Both the position numbers and the translations under genes were made by a program. The notes beneath the pieces are model-generated. The model was not told where the DNA came from, ran no database searches, and saw only the letters and a program-made list of their open reading frames with translations. 64,000 nt of DNA from Candidatus Rhodoferax odensensis (GTDB taxonomy: Bacteria > Pseudomonadota > Gammaproteobacteria > Burkholderiales > Burkholderiaceae_C): contig JADKDJ010000033.1 of assembly GCA_016718405.1 (NCBI GenBank), positions 62,001-126,000 of the forward strand, read 5' to 3'. Positions 1-8,268 of this stretch are shown in pieces. Position 1 is the stretch's first letter. Each line of letters begins with the position of its first letter.

Positions 1-270
1 AGCGCGTCACGTCAAGGGCTTTATGAACCCAGTCACGGCAGCGCGCCTGACATCGCTGGCCAGGGCATCGCCAACCCACTGGCCACGATTCTGAGCGCGG
101 CCATGATGCTGCGCTTCAGCTTGAACCAAGAAGCGCAGGCTGCACGGATCGAACAAGCAGTCAAGGCGGTGCTTGCTCAGGGCCTGCGCACCGCTGACAT
201 CCACAGTCTGGGCACCACGCGCGTCAGCACCCGTGAGATGGGCGATGCCGTTGTCAGGTCTTTGAAATAG
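1..270 (+). CDS. leuB: 3-isopropylmalate dehydrogenase, C-terminal part (cut by window edge)
   Basis: The frame starting at base 1 reads into the window and stops at TAG 268-270, giving the last 89 residues of a protein. It contains YEPSHGSAPDIAGQGIANP, the conserved C-terminal motif of isopropylmalate dehydrogenases, which carries NAD-binding residues. The enzyme oxidatively decarboxylates 3-isopropylmalate in leucine synthesis in the cytoplasm. The 5' part lies outside the window. asd follows in the same direction, a usual order in Burkholderiales. Confidence 0.93.
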   Translation, partial: SASRQGLYEPSHGSAPDIAGQGIANPLATILSAAMMLRFSLNQEAQAARIEQAVKAVLAQGLRTADIHSLGTTRVSTREMGDAVVRSLK

Positions 271-277
271 TTTCGAA

Positions 278-283
278 TACAAT
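278..283 (+). promoter_or_regulatory. Possible -10 element upstream of the asd leader
   Basis: TACAAT lies 8 bases after the leuB stop. TTGTCA at 251-256 is 21 bases upstream, longer than the usual 16-18, so the -35 is not convincing. A start here would place the candidate leader peptide and hairpins in the 5' untranslated region of asd. Low confidence. Confidence 0.3.
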
Positions 284-352
284 CGCGTGATGCAGTGCAA
301 CATGTCCTCCCCCATTGCCTTGGCCCCGGCGACGCCGTGCCAAGCATCGGAC

Positions 353-406
353 ATGCACGCGGTGGTGGCCCCTGCCACCATCAAAACGACGACCATTACT
401 GGCTGA
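353..406 (+). CDS. Candidate Thr/Ile-rich leader peptide upstream of asd
   Basis: A 17-codon frame reads MHAVVAPATIKTTTITG and then stops. Five of its last nine residues are threonine and two are isoleucine, resembling the TTTIT-rich end of the E. coli thr operon leader peptide. In-frame ATGs at 290 and 302 would lengthen it to 38 or 34 residues, and no start has a strong Shine-Dalgarno site. It ends 6 bases before a stem-loop region and 86 bases before asd, the aspartate-family gene on the route to threonine, methionine and lysine. The inferred role is a charge sensor for transcription or translation attenuation. Position, size and composition support this; there is no expression evidence. 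Confidence 0.5.
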   Translation: MHAVVAPATIKTTTITG

Positions 407-411
407 CACAG

Positions 412-450
412 CCCGGTTCGTCGCGCCCCTACCCGGCCAGACGAGCCGGG
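412..450 (+). promoter_or_regulatory. Mutually exclusive stem-loops in the asd leader
   Basis: CCCGGTTCGTC (412-422) can pair with GACGAGCCGGG (440-450) through 11 positions, one of them a G-U pair. The 3' half can instead fold locally, CCCGGC (432-437) with GCCGGG (445-450). The two structures exclude each other, as in attenuators. No T-run follows, so a classical intrinsic terminator is not shown; translation control or a Rho-dependent mechanism is possible. Confidence 0.45.
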
Positions 451-492
451 CAGATGAAATTCCTTAGTTTCAATATCTGAAAGGGCAATGTG

Positions 493-1656
493 ATGAAAAT
501 CGGAAATCTGGTAGGACTGGTCGGCTGGCGAGGCATGGTCGGCTCCGTACTGTTGGACCGCATGGAGGCGGAAGGCGACTTCGGTTTGATTGAGCCGGTG
601 TTCTTTTCAACCTCGAACGCTGGCGCCAATGCGCCGCGCCAGGCCAAGCAGGAGACCGTGCTCCAAGACGCCTTCAACATTGACGCCCTGCGCAAATGCG
701 ACATCATCATCAGCGCGCAAGGCGGCGACTACACCACCGAGGTGTTCCCCAAGCTACGCGCCGCCGGATGGAAGGGCCATTGGATTGACGCCGCGTCGAC
801 GCTGCGCATGAAAGACGACGCCGTGATCATTCTGGACCCGGTCAATCTGCCCGTCATCAAAAACGCACTGCATCGAGGCGGCAACAACTGGATCGGCGGC
901 AACTGCACCGTCAGTTGCATGTTGATGGGCGTCGGCGCCTTGTACAAGGCAGGGCTCGTAGAATGGATGAGCACCCAGACCTACCAGGCCGCCTCCGGGG
1001 GCGGTGCCCAGCATATGCGCGAACTGCTGAACCAGTACGGCATCCTCAATGCCGAAGTGAAGGCACTGCTGGATGACCCCAAGAGCGCAATCCTGGAGAT
1101 TGATCGCAAGGTGATTGCCAAGCAACGAAGCCTCAGCCAAGCGCAGACCGCCAACTTCGGCGTGCCACTGGGCGGCAGCCTGATCCCCTGGATCGACAAG
1201 GACCTTGGGCTGGGCAAGCAGCCCGACGAAGCCGGTTGGGGTGTCAGTCGCGAGGAATGGAAAGGCATGGCCGAAACGAACAAGATACTGGGACTGGGTC
1301 AGTCGTTCGGGTCCGCGCCAATTCCGGTCGACGGTTTCTGTGTGCGCGTTGGCGCGATGCGCTGCCACAGTCAGGCCTTGACCTTCAAGCTCAAGCGAAA
1401 CGTACCAACTGCAGACATTGAGGCCATGATCGCCGCCGACAATGACTGGGTGCGGGTAGTGCCCAACACACGCGAGGCGACTATCCACGAACTGACCCCG
1501 GTAGCCGTGACCGGCACCTTGGACATTCCGGTCGGCCGAATCCGCAAACTCGCCATGGGTCCGGATTACGTCGGCGCTTTCACCATCGGCGACCAGCTCT
1601 TGTGGGGCGCGGCGGAGCCACTACGACGCATGATGCGGATCCTTTTGAACGCGTAA
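493..1656 (+). CDS. asd: Aspartate-semialdehyde dehydrogenase
   Basis: This 387-aa enzyme reduces L-aspartyl-4-phosphate to aspartate semialdehyde with NADPH. That is the branch-point step to lysine/diaminopimelate, threonine and methionine. The N-terminal VGLVGWRGMVGS (about residues 7-18) is the nucleotide-binding loop of the proteobacterial Asd group. The catalytic cysteine is in GGNCTVS (about Cys138) and the catalytic histidine is near RVGAMRCHSQ. GAAAGGG just upstream is well spaced for ATG 493; the GTG at 490 is in frame but less likely. It follows leuB and precedes fimV in the same direction. Confidence 0.96.
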   Translation: MKIGNLVGLVGWRGMVGSVLLDRMEAEGDFGLIEPVFFSTSNAGANAPRQAKQETVLQDAFNIDALRKCDIIISAQGGDYTTEVFPKLRAAGWKGHWIDAASTLRMKDDAVIILDPVNLPVIKNALHRGGNNWIGGNCTVSCMLMGVGALYKAGLVEWMSTQTYQAASGGGAQHMRELLNQYGILNAEVKALLDDPKSAILEIDRKVIAKQRSLSQAQTANFGVPLGGSLIPWIDKDLGLGKQPDEAGWGVSREEWKGMAETNKILGLGQSFGSAPIPVDGFCVRVGAMRCHSQALTFKLKRNVPTADIEAMIAADNDWVRVVPNTREATIHELTPVAVTGTLDIPVGRIRKLAMGPDYVGAFTIGDQLLWGAAEPLRRMMRILLNA

Positions 1657-1821
1657 TTCACGGCTGCCGGCGCGACACCGCGCTTGCGGCAATGACCGCA
1701 GGTCGTTGTCGTTTGGCAACAATCACTCCAACCGTCGGACCCCGGACTGGCACCCTTTCAAAGTTAAAAGCTTTCTCAGCTTGTCAGGCTAAGACATTGA
1801 TGCTATGGTACTTTTTAAGTT

Positions 1822-1851
1822 TTGAATGCCAGCGCGATATGCTCGCATAAT
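1822..1851 (+). promoter_or_regulatory. Candidate sigma-70 promoter for fimV
   Basis: TTGAAT (1822-1827) and CATAAT (1846-1851) are separated by 18 bases in the A+T-richer part of the 236-base asd-fimV gap. Transcription would start about 35 bases before the fimV start. This is by inspection only. Confidence 0.4.
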
Positions 1852-1892
1852 CAGACCATACAAACAGGTAGCCCGATCATCGGAGTCACAAA

Positions 1893-4523
1893 TTGATTGC
1901 TAAGTCACAACGCTGGCAGAAAACCGCTATGGCGGCTGCAACCGCCGCGGTTTTGGGCCTTTGGGCTGCAAACGCCATGGCCTTGTCATTGGGCCGAATC
2001 ACCGTCCAGTCCTCGATCGGTGAGCCTTTGCGGGCTGAAATCGACATTGCTGACATCAACGCCGAGGAGGCCTCAACCCTGAAGGCCTCAGTCGCCTCGC
2101 CGGACGCATTTCGCGCCGCGGGTCTTGAATACAACGCCGCCATGTCCGGTCTGCAGGTGTCCATGCAACGTCGCCCGGACGGTCGCGCGTTTATCCGAAT
2201 CAGCAGCGATCGCACCATCAATGAGCCCTTCGTGGACATGATCATTGAAGCCAGTTGGGCCTCGGGGCGCATCGTGCGGGACTACACGATGCTGTTCGAT
2301 CCCCCGAACTTGCGCGCTGGTTCACCCGCGGCTCCGACTGCCGCCCAAGTTCCGGCCGCACCGACGGCGGCGTCACGCCCTCAGGCCGCGGCGGCCGCCA
2401 CGCAGCCTGGCGCTGCGCCCAAGGGGGTCGAAGGACGAAAGCCCACGACAAAACCCGCGGCAGCGACCCAAGCCAAACCCCCAACTGATAGCGACCGGCA
2501 GGTCACCGTCAAGCCCGGCGACACCGCGGGCAAGATCGCCGCGGCGACGAAGCCAGCCAATGTCTCGCTGGACCAGATGCTGGTTGCGCTACTGCGCGCC
2601 AATCCTGACGCTTTTATTGGTGCCAACATCAACCGAATCAAAGCCGGCGCTGTGATGGATGTGCCCAGTGCCGACGAGGCAGGCGCCACCAGTCAGGGTG
2701 AGGCACGTCAGATGATTGTGGCCCAGAGCAAGGATTTCAACGATTTCCGGCGCAAACTGGCGGGCGAGGCGCCCACCGCCAAGGTCACTGCGGCCGATCG
2801 AAAAGCGACCGGCACCGTGCAAGCCAAAGTCGAAGACAAAAAGCCGAGCACGACCGCCCCCGACAAGTTGACGCTCTCCAAAGGCGCCGTCCAGGGCAAG
2901 CCCACCGAAGCCCAGATCGCCAAGGAACGGGCTGCGAAGGAGGCCGCGAGCCGAACCGCGGAACTGTCCAAGAACATCGCCGAACTCGGCAAGATCGGCG
3001 CCACAACCAAACCGGCGCCAGTAGCGCCAGCGGCCAGTGCCGCCAAGGCGCCCATCGCACCAACCGTGCCGGTGGTGACAGCTCCGGCGCCAGTCGCCAG
3101 TGCACCGGCCCCCGCGCCTGCAATTGCGAAGCCTGTGACACCAGCGTCGACGGCACCAGTTGCAAGCGTCGCGCCACCCGCTGCTGCGCCGTCCGTACCA
3201 GCGCCAACAGCCGCCGCATCCGCGACGCCTGTGGCTCCAGCCGCCTCGGCGCCGGTCAAACGCCCGGTTGCGCCGCCCCCACCACCTCCAGAACCCGATC
3301 TGGTCGACAGTCTGCTGGAAAACCCCTTGGTCCCGGCAGGTGCCGTCGGTCTTATTGCTTTGCTGGGTGGTTTTGGCCTTTATCGCATGCGCCAGCGCAA
3401 GAAGGCGTCACAGGTTGACAGTGCGTTTCTGGAGAGCCGCCTTCAACCCGACTCGTTCTTCGGTACCAGCGGCGGTCAGCGCGTCGACACCAGCGACAGC
3501 GCCGCCACCGGCTCGTCAATGGTCTATTCGCCAAGTCAGCTTGATGCGGCCGACGACGTCGATCCCGTGGCCGAAGCAGACGTTTACTTGGCCTATGGAC
3601 GCGACTTGCAGGCCGAAGAGATCCTCAAAGAGGCCCTGCGCACCAACTCCAGTCGCATCGCGATCCATCAGAAGTTGCTTGAGATTTACGCCAAGCGGCG
3701 TGATACCAAAGGCTTTGAGGGTGTGGCCGGGCAGGCCTACAAGCTCACTGGCGGCGATGGTGCCGATTGGGCACGCATATGCGAGCTCGGTTTGAGTATC
3801 GACCCCACGAACTCGCTCTATCAGCCCGGCGGACAACCCAACGACGACGGAGCGTCGTCACGCCCGGCGCCGCTGGAGCCTATGCGCAGCATGCCCGGCG
3901 ACACCATGCCGGTTGCAGCGCCAACCGCACTTCCATCGACGGATTTGGACCTGGACCTTGATTTCTCGCTGGATGACGAACCTGCCAGCGCGATCGCCCC
4001 GGCGAGCCCCTCGCGACCGAGCGAACCAACCTTAAGCATGCGCCCGGTCAGCATGGCGACTACGCCATTGAACATGGACGCGGATGCCGATGCCACCGCG
4101 AAACTCCCAAACAGGGCCGAGTTTTCCTTGCCGCAGTTAGACCTTGGTGGCGACGCAACCCTCTCCAGCGCTGACACCGAGGACTTCAAGGCCCAGGCCG
4201 CGACCAGCTTTGGCATGACCACCCCAGTACCCCTGCCTGCATCCGAATTACGGCAAGCGGCTGCGCCGGCGACGGCTGACGCTGGAATGCTGGAGTTTGA
4301 TCTGGAGTCACTGTCGCTTGATCTGGGCGGAGATACCGAGCAACCAGTCATTGCGGCCGCACCGGCCACAACCGAAGACCCCTTGGCGACCAAGCTGGCC
4401 CTGGCCGAAGAGTTCAGCGCGATTGGCGACGCAGACGGCGCGCGAGCCTTGATTGAAGAGGTCATCGAAGAAGCCTCGGGCGACATGAAAGCCAAGGCGC
4501 AACGCGCCCTTAGCAACCTGTGA
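1893..4523 (+). CDS. fimV: FimV-like polar hub protein (LysM, TM, C-terminal TPR region)
   Basis: The protein has 876 aa. A signal peptide (about 1-30, ending ANAMA) is followed by the FimV N-terminal domain (LGRITVQSSIGEPLRAEI). A LysM peptidoglycan-binding domain lies near 200-255. A long Ala/Pro/Thr-rich stretch leads to one transmembrane segment near 478-496. The acidic cytoplasmic part has a TPR-like region near 556-630 and ends in the conserved FimV C-terminal helix pair. In Pseudomonas FimV organises the cell pole, type IV pili and twitching. The start is TTG at 1893, with GGAG at 1882-1885; there is no suitable ATG. Its place before truA is typical of beta- and gammaproteobacteria. 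Confidence 0.92.
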   Translation: MIAKSQRWQKTAMAAATAAVLGLWAANAMALSLGRITVQSSIGEPLRAEIDIADINAEEASTLKASVASPDAFRAAGLEYNAAMSGLQVSMQRRPDGRAFIRISSDRTINEPFVDMIIEASWASGRIVRDYTMLFDPPNLRAGSPAAPTAAQVPAAPTAASRPQAAAAATQPGAAPKGVEGRKPTTKPAAATQAKPPTDSDRQVTVKPGDTAGKIAAATKPANVSLDQMLVALLRANPDAFIGANINRIKAGAVMDVPSADEAGATSQGEARQMIVAQSKDFNDFRRKLAGEAPTAKVTAADRKATGTVQAKVEDKKPSTTAPDKLTLSKGAVQGKPTEAQIAKERAAKEAASRTAELSKNIAELGKIGATTKPAPVAPAASAAKAPIAPTVPVVTAPAPVASAPAPAPAIAKPVTPASTAPVASVAPPAAAPSVPAPTAAASATPVAPAASAPVKRPVAPPPPPPEPDLVDSLLENPLVPAGAVGLIALLGGFGLYRMRQRKKASQVDSAFLESRLQPDSFFGTSGGQRVDTSDSAATGSSMVYSPSQLDAADDVDPVAEADVYLAYGRDLQAEEILKEALRTNSSRIAIHQKLLEIYAKRRDTKGFEGVAGQAYKLTGGDGADWARICELGLSIDPTNSLYQPGGQPNDDGASSRPAPLEPMRSMPGDTMPVAAPTALPSTDLDLDLDFSLDDEPASAIAPASPSRPSEPTLSMRPVSMATTPLNMDADADATAKLPNRAEFSLPQLDLGGDATLSSADTEDFKAQAATSFGMTTPVPLPASELRQAAAPATADAGMLEFDLESLSLDLGGDTEQPVIAAAPATTEDPLATKLALAEEFSAIGDADGARALIEEVIEEASGDMKAKAQRALSNL

Positions 4524-4555
4524 CCGGCACTGCGGTCACGGACCTTTCGTGACCG
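4520..4555 (+). promoter_or_regulatory. Competing stem-loops at the fimV-truA junction
   Basis: GTGACCG (4520-4526, overlapping the fimV stop) and GTGACCG (4549-4555) are each complementary to CGGTCAC (4533-4539). Only one hairpin can form at a time. The downstream one ends 15 bases before the truA start. There is no T-run. It may tune truA translation or stabilise the 3' end, but function is unproven. Confidence 0.35.
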
Positions 4556-4570
4556 CGGCGTGAGTGCACT

Positions 4571-5353
4571 GTGAGGTTGGTCCTCGCCGTCAGCTACAAC
4601 GGACAGGCTTACCAGGGTTGGCAAAGTCAAGCCTCTGGCAATACTGTCCAGGATAAGCTGGAAGATGCTCTTAGCAGGTTCACCAACACGCGCGTTTCCA
4701 CCTTGTGTTCGGGGCGCACCGATGCGGGTGTGCATGGGGTGATGCAGGTCATTCATTTCGACACCACGGTGGTCCGCCCAGCGCACGCTTGGGTGCGCGG
4801 CCCCAACGCGTTGTTGCCACGTGATATCGCAATTCAATGGGCCAAAGAGGTGCCAGCCGCCTTTCACTGCCGGGCCAGCGCCCTGTCACGCCGCTACGCC
4901 TACGCGCTGCTCGAGTCGCCGGTACGACCCAGTTTCGAAGCGGGACGGGTCGGCTGGTCATGCCACGCTCTGGATTTGGCTGCGATGCAGGAAGCCGCCC
5001 AACAACTCATTGGCGAGCATGACTTCAGTTCTTTTCGCGCGTCGGCGTGCCAGGCGCTGTCACCCGTCAAAAATCTCCAGCGCCTCGACATTACCAGGCG
5101 AGGCGCTTACTGGCGCTTCGAGTTTGAAGCGAATGCTTTCCTGCATCACATGATCCGCAACATCATGGGCTGCCTGGTCTACATCGGTCAGGGCCGACAT
5201 CCACCGGCGTGGATGACGGAGGTGTTGCTGGCGCATGACCGCAAGGCGGCCGCCCCAACGTTTTCGCCGGATGGTTTGTACTTTCTCGGACCCCGTTATG
5301 CTGCGCATTGGGGCCTTCCCGAACAGACCGCTGGCTATGATGGCCTACCATGA
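4571..5353 (+). CDS. truA: tRNA pseudouridine(38-40) synthase TruA
   Basis: The 260-aa protein matches TruA in length. The catalytic aspartate is in CSGRTDAGVHG (about Asp51). The C-terminal part keeps the RNA-binding and dimer motifs, for example FLHHMIRNIMG. TruA isomerises uridines 38-40 in the anticodon arm of many tRNAs. The start is GTG at 4571 (GTGAGGTTGGTCCTC), with no strong ribosome-binding site visible. The 3' end overlaps the trpF start by 4 bases (ATGA), implying translational coupling. Confidence 0.95.
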   Translation: MRLVLAVSYNGQAYQGWQSQASGNTVQDKLEDALSRFTNTRVSTLCSGRTDAGVHGVMQVIHFDTTVVRPAHAWVRGPNALLPRDIAIQWAKEVPAAFHCRASALSRRYAYALLESPVRPSFEAGRVGWSCHALDLAAMQEAAQQLIGEHDFSSFRASACQALSPVKNLQRLDITRRGAYWRFEFEANAFLHHMIRNIMGCLVYIGQGRHPPAWMTEVLLAHDRKAAAPTFSPDGLYFLGPRYAAHWGLPEQTAGYDGLP

Positions 5354-6093
5354 ACCCGCCACTTCCTCGCGTGCACCGAACTCGAATCAAGATCTGCGGG
5401 CTGACGCGCGAGCAGGATGTGGACGCCGCCGTCGAAGCCGGCGCCGACGCCATCGGCTTTGTGCTGTACCCGCGCAGTCCGCGCTTCGTCACCGCCGAGC
5501 GTGCGCGCGAACTCATTCGTCGACTGCCGGCCTTTGTTACGCCAGTTCTGCTGGTAGTCAACCAGCCGGCCCATGCAACCATTGCTGCCTGCGAGCTCAA
5601 CCCCAGTGCGGTGGTGCAATTCCACGGCGACGAGTCCCCGGCGGACTGCCTCGCAGCCACACTCGCCGGGGCCCGTCCCTACCTGCGCGCCGCGCGCATT
5701 CCATTGGGTGATGCTGGTCGCGACTTCGATCTCGTAAAATACGCCCACGATTATTCAAACGCCCAAGCCATTCTGCTCGACGCCCACGTCGACGGATATG
5801 GCGGCGCAGGCAAGGTTTTCAATTGGTCACTTCTTCCAGCAAACGTCAACGCTCACCTCGTCTTGAGTGGTGGGCTCACTGCTGCAAACGTGGCTGGCGG
5901 CATTCTTCAGGTTCGGCCGCGGTGTTTGTCGCTGGCCGTTGATGTGAGCTCGGGCGTCGAGGTATCTGGTCCAGGCAACCAGGGTATCAAGGACCCCGAA
6001 AAGATCAATCAATTTGTGGCCGCCGTGCGTGCGGCTGACAAGCAGCTTGAAGAGTTATCCCATGTCACTTCCCGGAAACTACCAACAACCTGA
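5350..6093 (+). CDS. trpF: Phosphoribosylanthranilate isomerase
   Basis: A 247-aa (beta/alpha)8-barrel enzyme that converts phosphoribosylanthranilate to CdRP in tryptophan synthesis. KICGLT near residues 14-19 holds the catalytic cysteine (about Cys16). LLDAHVDGYGGAGK contains the catalytic aspartate and a phosphate-binding glycine loop. Its start overlaps truA by 4 bases and its end overlaps trpB by 32 bases, so truA, trpF, trpB and trpA are probably one transcript. Confidence 0.95.
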   Translation: MNPPLPRVHRTRIKICGLTREQDVDAAVEAGADAIGFVLYPRSPRFVTAERARELIRRLPAFVTPVLLVVNQPAHATIAACELNPSAVVQFHGDESPADCLAATLAGARPYLRAARIPLGDAGRDFDLVKYAHDYSNAQAILLDAHVDGYGGAGKVFNWSLLPANVNAHLVLSGGLTAANVAGGILQVRPRCLSLAVDVSSGVEVSGPGNQGIKDPEKINQFVAAVRAADKQLEELSHVTSRKLPTT

Positions 6094-7366
6094 CTCGCGC
6101 GGTCACTTCGGCATCTACGGCGGCAGCTTCGTCTCGGAGACCCTGACCCACGCCATCAACGAACTCAGGGCGGCCTACGCACGCTACCAGCATGACCCGG
6201 CTTTCGTGGCCGAGTTCACGTACGAATTGGCACACTTTGTCGGCCGACCGTCCCCGGTCTATCACGCCGCACGCATGAGTCGCGAACAAGGTGGCGCGCA
6301 AATCTTTCTCAAACGCGAAGACCTCAACCACACCGGTGCTCACAAAGTCAACAACACGATTGGTCAGGCAATGCTGGCCAAGCGCATGGGCAAGCCGCGC
6401 ATCATTGCCGAGACCGGTGCCGGCCAGCACGGCGTGGCCACGGCCACCATCTGCGCGCGCTATGGACTGGAATGCGTGGTGTACATGGGCGCCGAGGATG
6501 TCAAGCGCCAAAGCCCCAACGTGTACCGCATGAAGCTGCTCGGTGCCACGGTTGTGCCGGTCGAATCGGGCAGCAAGACACTCAAGGACGCCCTGAATGA
6601 AGCCATGCGCGACTGGGTGGCCAACGTGGACAATACCTTCTACATCATCGGCACCGTGGCAGGACCTCATCCCTACCCCATGATGGTGCGCGACTTCCAA
6701 AGCGTGATCGGCCAGGAGTGCCTGGTGCAGATGCCCGAGATGCTGCGAACCCAGGGCTGCGGCGGCACGCAGCCCGATGCAGTGGTGGCTTGTGTCGGCG
6801 GCGGCAGCAACGCCATGGGCATCTTTCACCCGTACCTCAACCACCTCACAACCCGCTTGATCGGGGTCGAAGCAGCTGGGGAAGGCATGGACAGCGGCAA
6901 ACACAGCGCCTCCTTGCAACGAGGAAGCCCTGGCGTATTGCACGGCAACCGCACCTATGTGCTGCAAGACAACAACGGCCAGGTAACCGAAACGCACAGC
7001 ATCAGCGCAGGGCTGGATTACCCGGGCGTGGGTCCTGAACACGCCTATCTGAAGGACAGCGGTCGCGCCGAGTACGTCGGCATCACCGACGCTGAAGCGT
7101 TGGCAGCCTTTCACTACCTGTGCCGCACCGAGGGCATCATCCCCGCGCTGGAGTCCAGCCATGCGGTTGCCCACGCGATGAAACTGGCCAAGACCATGGC
7201 GCCCGATCAATCGATTCTGGTGAACCTGTCTGGGCGTGGTGACAAGGATATTGGCACGGTTGCCGACTTGAGCAAAGCAGATTTCTTTTGCCGCCCCAGT
7301 TGCCAGGGCCAAGGTGTCAAAGGCGATACCGCACGCATTGAACTCGCCGCCAAGGTGGTCCAATGA
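6062..7366 (+). CDS. trpB: Tryptophan synthase beta chain
   Basis: The 434-aa protein condenses indole with serine using PLP. The PLP lysine is in HTGAHKVNNT (about Lys95) and the phosphate-binding loop is GGGSNAMG. The frame is open from GTG 6014 but the family N-terminus (MSLPGNYQQPDSRGHFG) begins at ATG 6062, inside the 3' end of trpF. The C-terminal tail is slightly longer than in enterobacterial TrpB. It overlaps trpA by 4 bases, consistent with balanced alpha2-beta2 assembly. Confidence 0.96.
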   Translation: MSLPGNYQQPDSRGHFGIYGGSFVSETLTHAINELRAAYARYQHDPAFVAEFTYELAHFVGRPSPVYHAARMSREQGGAQIFLKREDLNHTGAHKVNNTIGQAMLAKRMGKPRIIAETGAGQHGVATATICARYGLECVVYMGAEDVKRQSPNVYRMKLLGATVVPVESGSKTLKDALNEAMRDWVANVDNTFYIIGTVAGPHPYPMMVRDFQSVIGQECLVQMPEMLRTQGCGGTQPDAVVACVGGGSNAMGIFHPYLNHLTTRLIGVEAAGEGMDSGKHSASLQRGSPGVLHGNRTYVLQDNNGQVTETHSISAGLDYPGVGPEHAYLKDSGRAEYVGITDAEALAAFHYLCRTEGIIPALESSHAVAHAMKLAKTMAPDQSILVNLSGRGDKDIGTVADLSKADFFCRPSCQGQGVKGDTARIELAAKVVQ

Positions 7367-8184
7367 CCCGCATCGCCTCCGCCTTTGCCTCACTCAAGTC
7401 GCAGGGACGCAAAGCCCTGATTCCTTATGTGACGGCCGGGTTCCCATGTGTCGACATCACTCCTGAGCTGATGCACGGCATGGTCGCTGCAGGAGCCGAC
7501 GTGATTGAACTCGGTGTACCTTTTTCGGATCCCAGTGCCGATGGCCCGGTAATCCAGCGCGCCGGCGACCGCGCCTTGCACTACGGCATCAGTTTGGCGC
7601 ATGTGCTGGCAATGGTGCGGGACTTTCGCAAGCAGGACGACGCAACACCGGTTGTGTTGATGGGTTACGCCAACCCGATCGAGCGTTACAACCAACTGCA
7701 CGCTGGCACACAGGGCCAGAGTGCATTTGTTCGCGACGCCAGCGCTGCCGGTGTCGACGGCGTGCTGGTGGTCGACTATCCGCCCGAAGAGTGCGAGGGC
7801 TTCGCCACCGAGCTGCGCAACGCCGGTTTGGACTTGATCTTTCTTCTGGCGCCAACCAGTACCGCAGACCGCATGGACCTGGTGCAACGCGTGGCCAGCG
7901 GTTATGTGTACTACGTCTCGCTCAAAGGCGTCACCGGCTCGGGCGCGCTCGACACGGCCGCCGTCGAAGCCATGCTGCCCCGCATCCGCCAGCACGTCAG
8001 TGTCCCGGTGGGTGTCGGTTTTGGCATACGTGACGCCGCTACGGCCCGAGTGATTGGCGCGGTGGCAGACGCGGTGGTCATCGGTAGCCGCCTGATCGAG
8101 TTGATCGAACATCAGCCGCGCGACCAAGTGGTCCCCACAGCTCAATCGTTTCTACGGGAAATCCGGTCGGCTTTGGATTCATAA
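7363..8184 (+). CDS. trpA: Tryptophan synthase alpha chain
   Basis: The 273-aa barrel protein cleaves indole-3-glycerol phosphate to indole and glyceraldehyde 3-phosphate and channels indole to TrpB. The catalytic acids are Glu49 (DVIELGVPFSDP) and about Asp60 (SADGP). ATG 7363 overlaps the trpB stop by 4 bases. accD follows after 84 bases, the common order in this bacterial group. Confidence 0.96.
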   Translation: MTRIASAFASLKSQGRKALIPYVTAGFPCVDITPELMHGMVAAGADVIELGVPFSDPSADGPVIQRAGDRALHYGISLAHVLAMVRDFRKQDDATPVVLMGYANPIERYNQLHAGTQGQSAFVRDASAAGVDGVLVVDYPPEECEGFATELRNAGLDLIFLLAPTSTADRMDLVQRVASGYVYYVSLKGVTGSGALDTAAVEAMLPRIRQHVSVPVGVGFGIRDAATARVIGAVADAVVIGSRLIELIEHQPRDQVVPTAQSFLREIRSALDS

Positions 8185-8268
8185 TCCGCCATGAAACTGA
8201 AACCATGAGTGATCGGTCTGGGCTTGCCTGCGTGGGCGAACCAGTTCACAAACAACTGAGGTACTTGC

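Noticed and set aside
6065..7393. 442-codon minus-strand frame over trpB
   Set aside because: It is antisense to a clear trpB, with no motifs.
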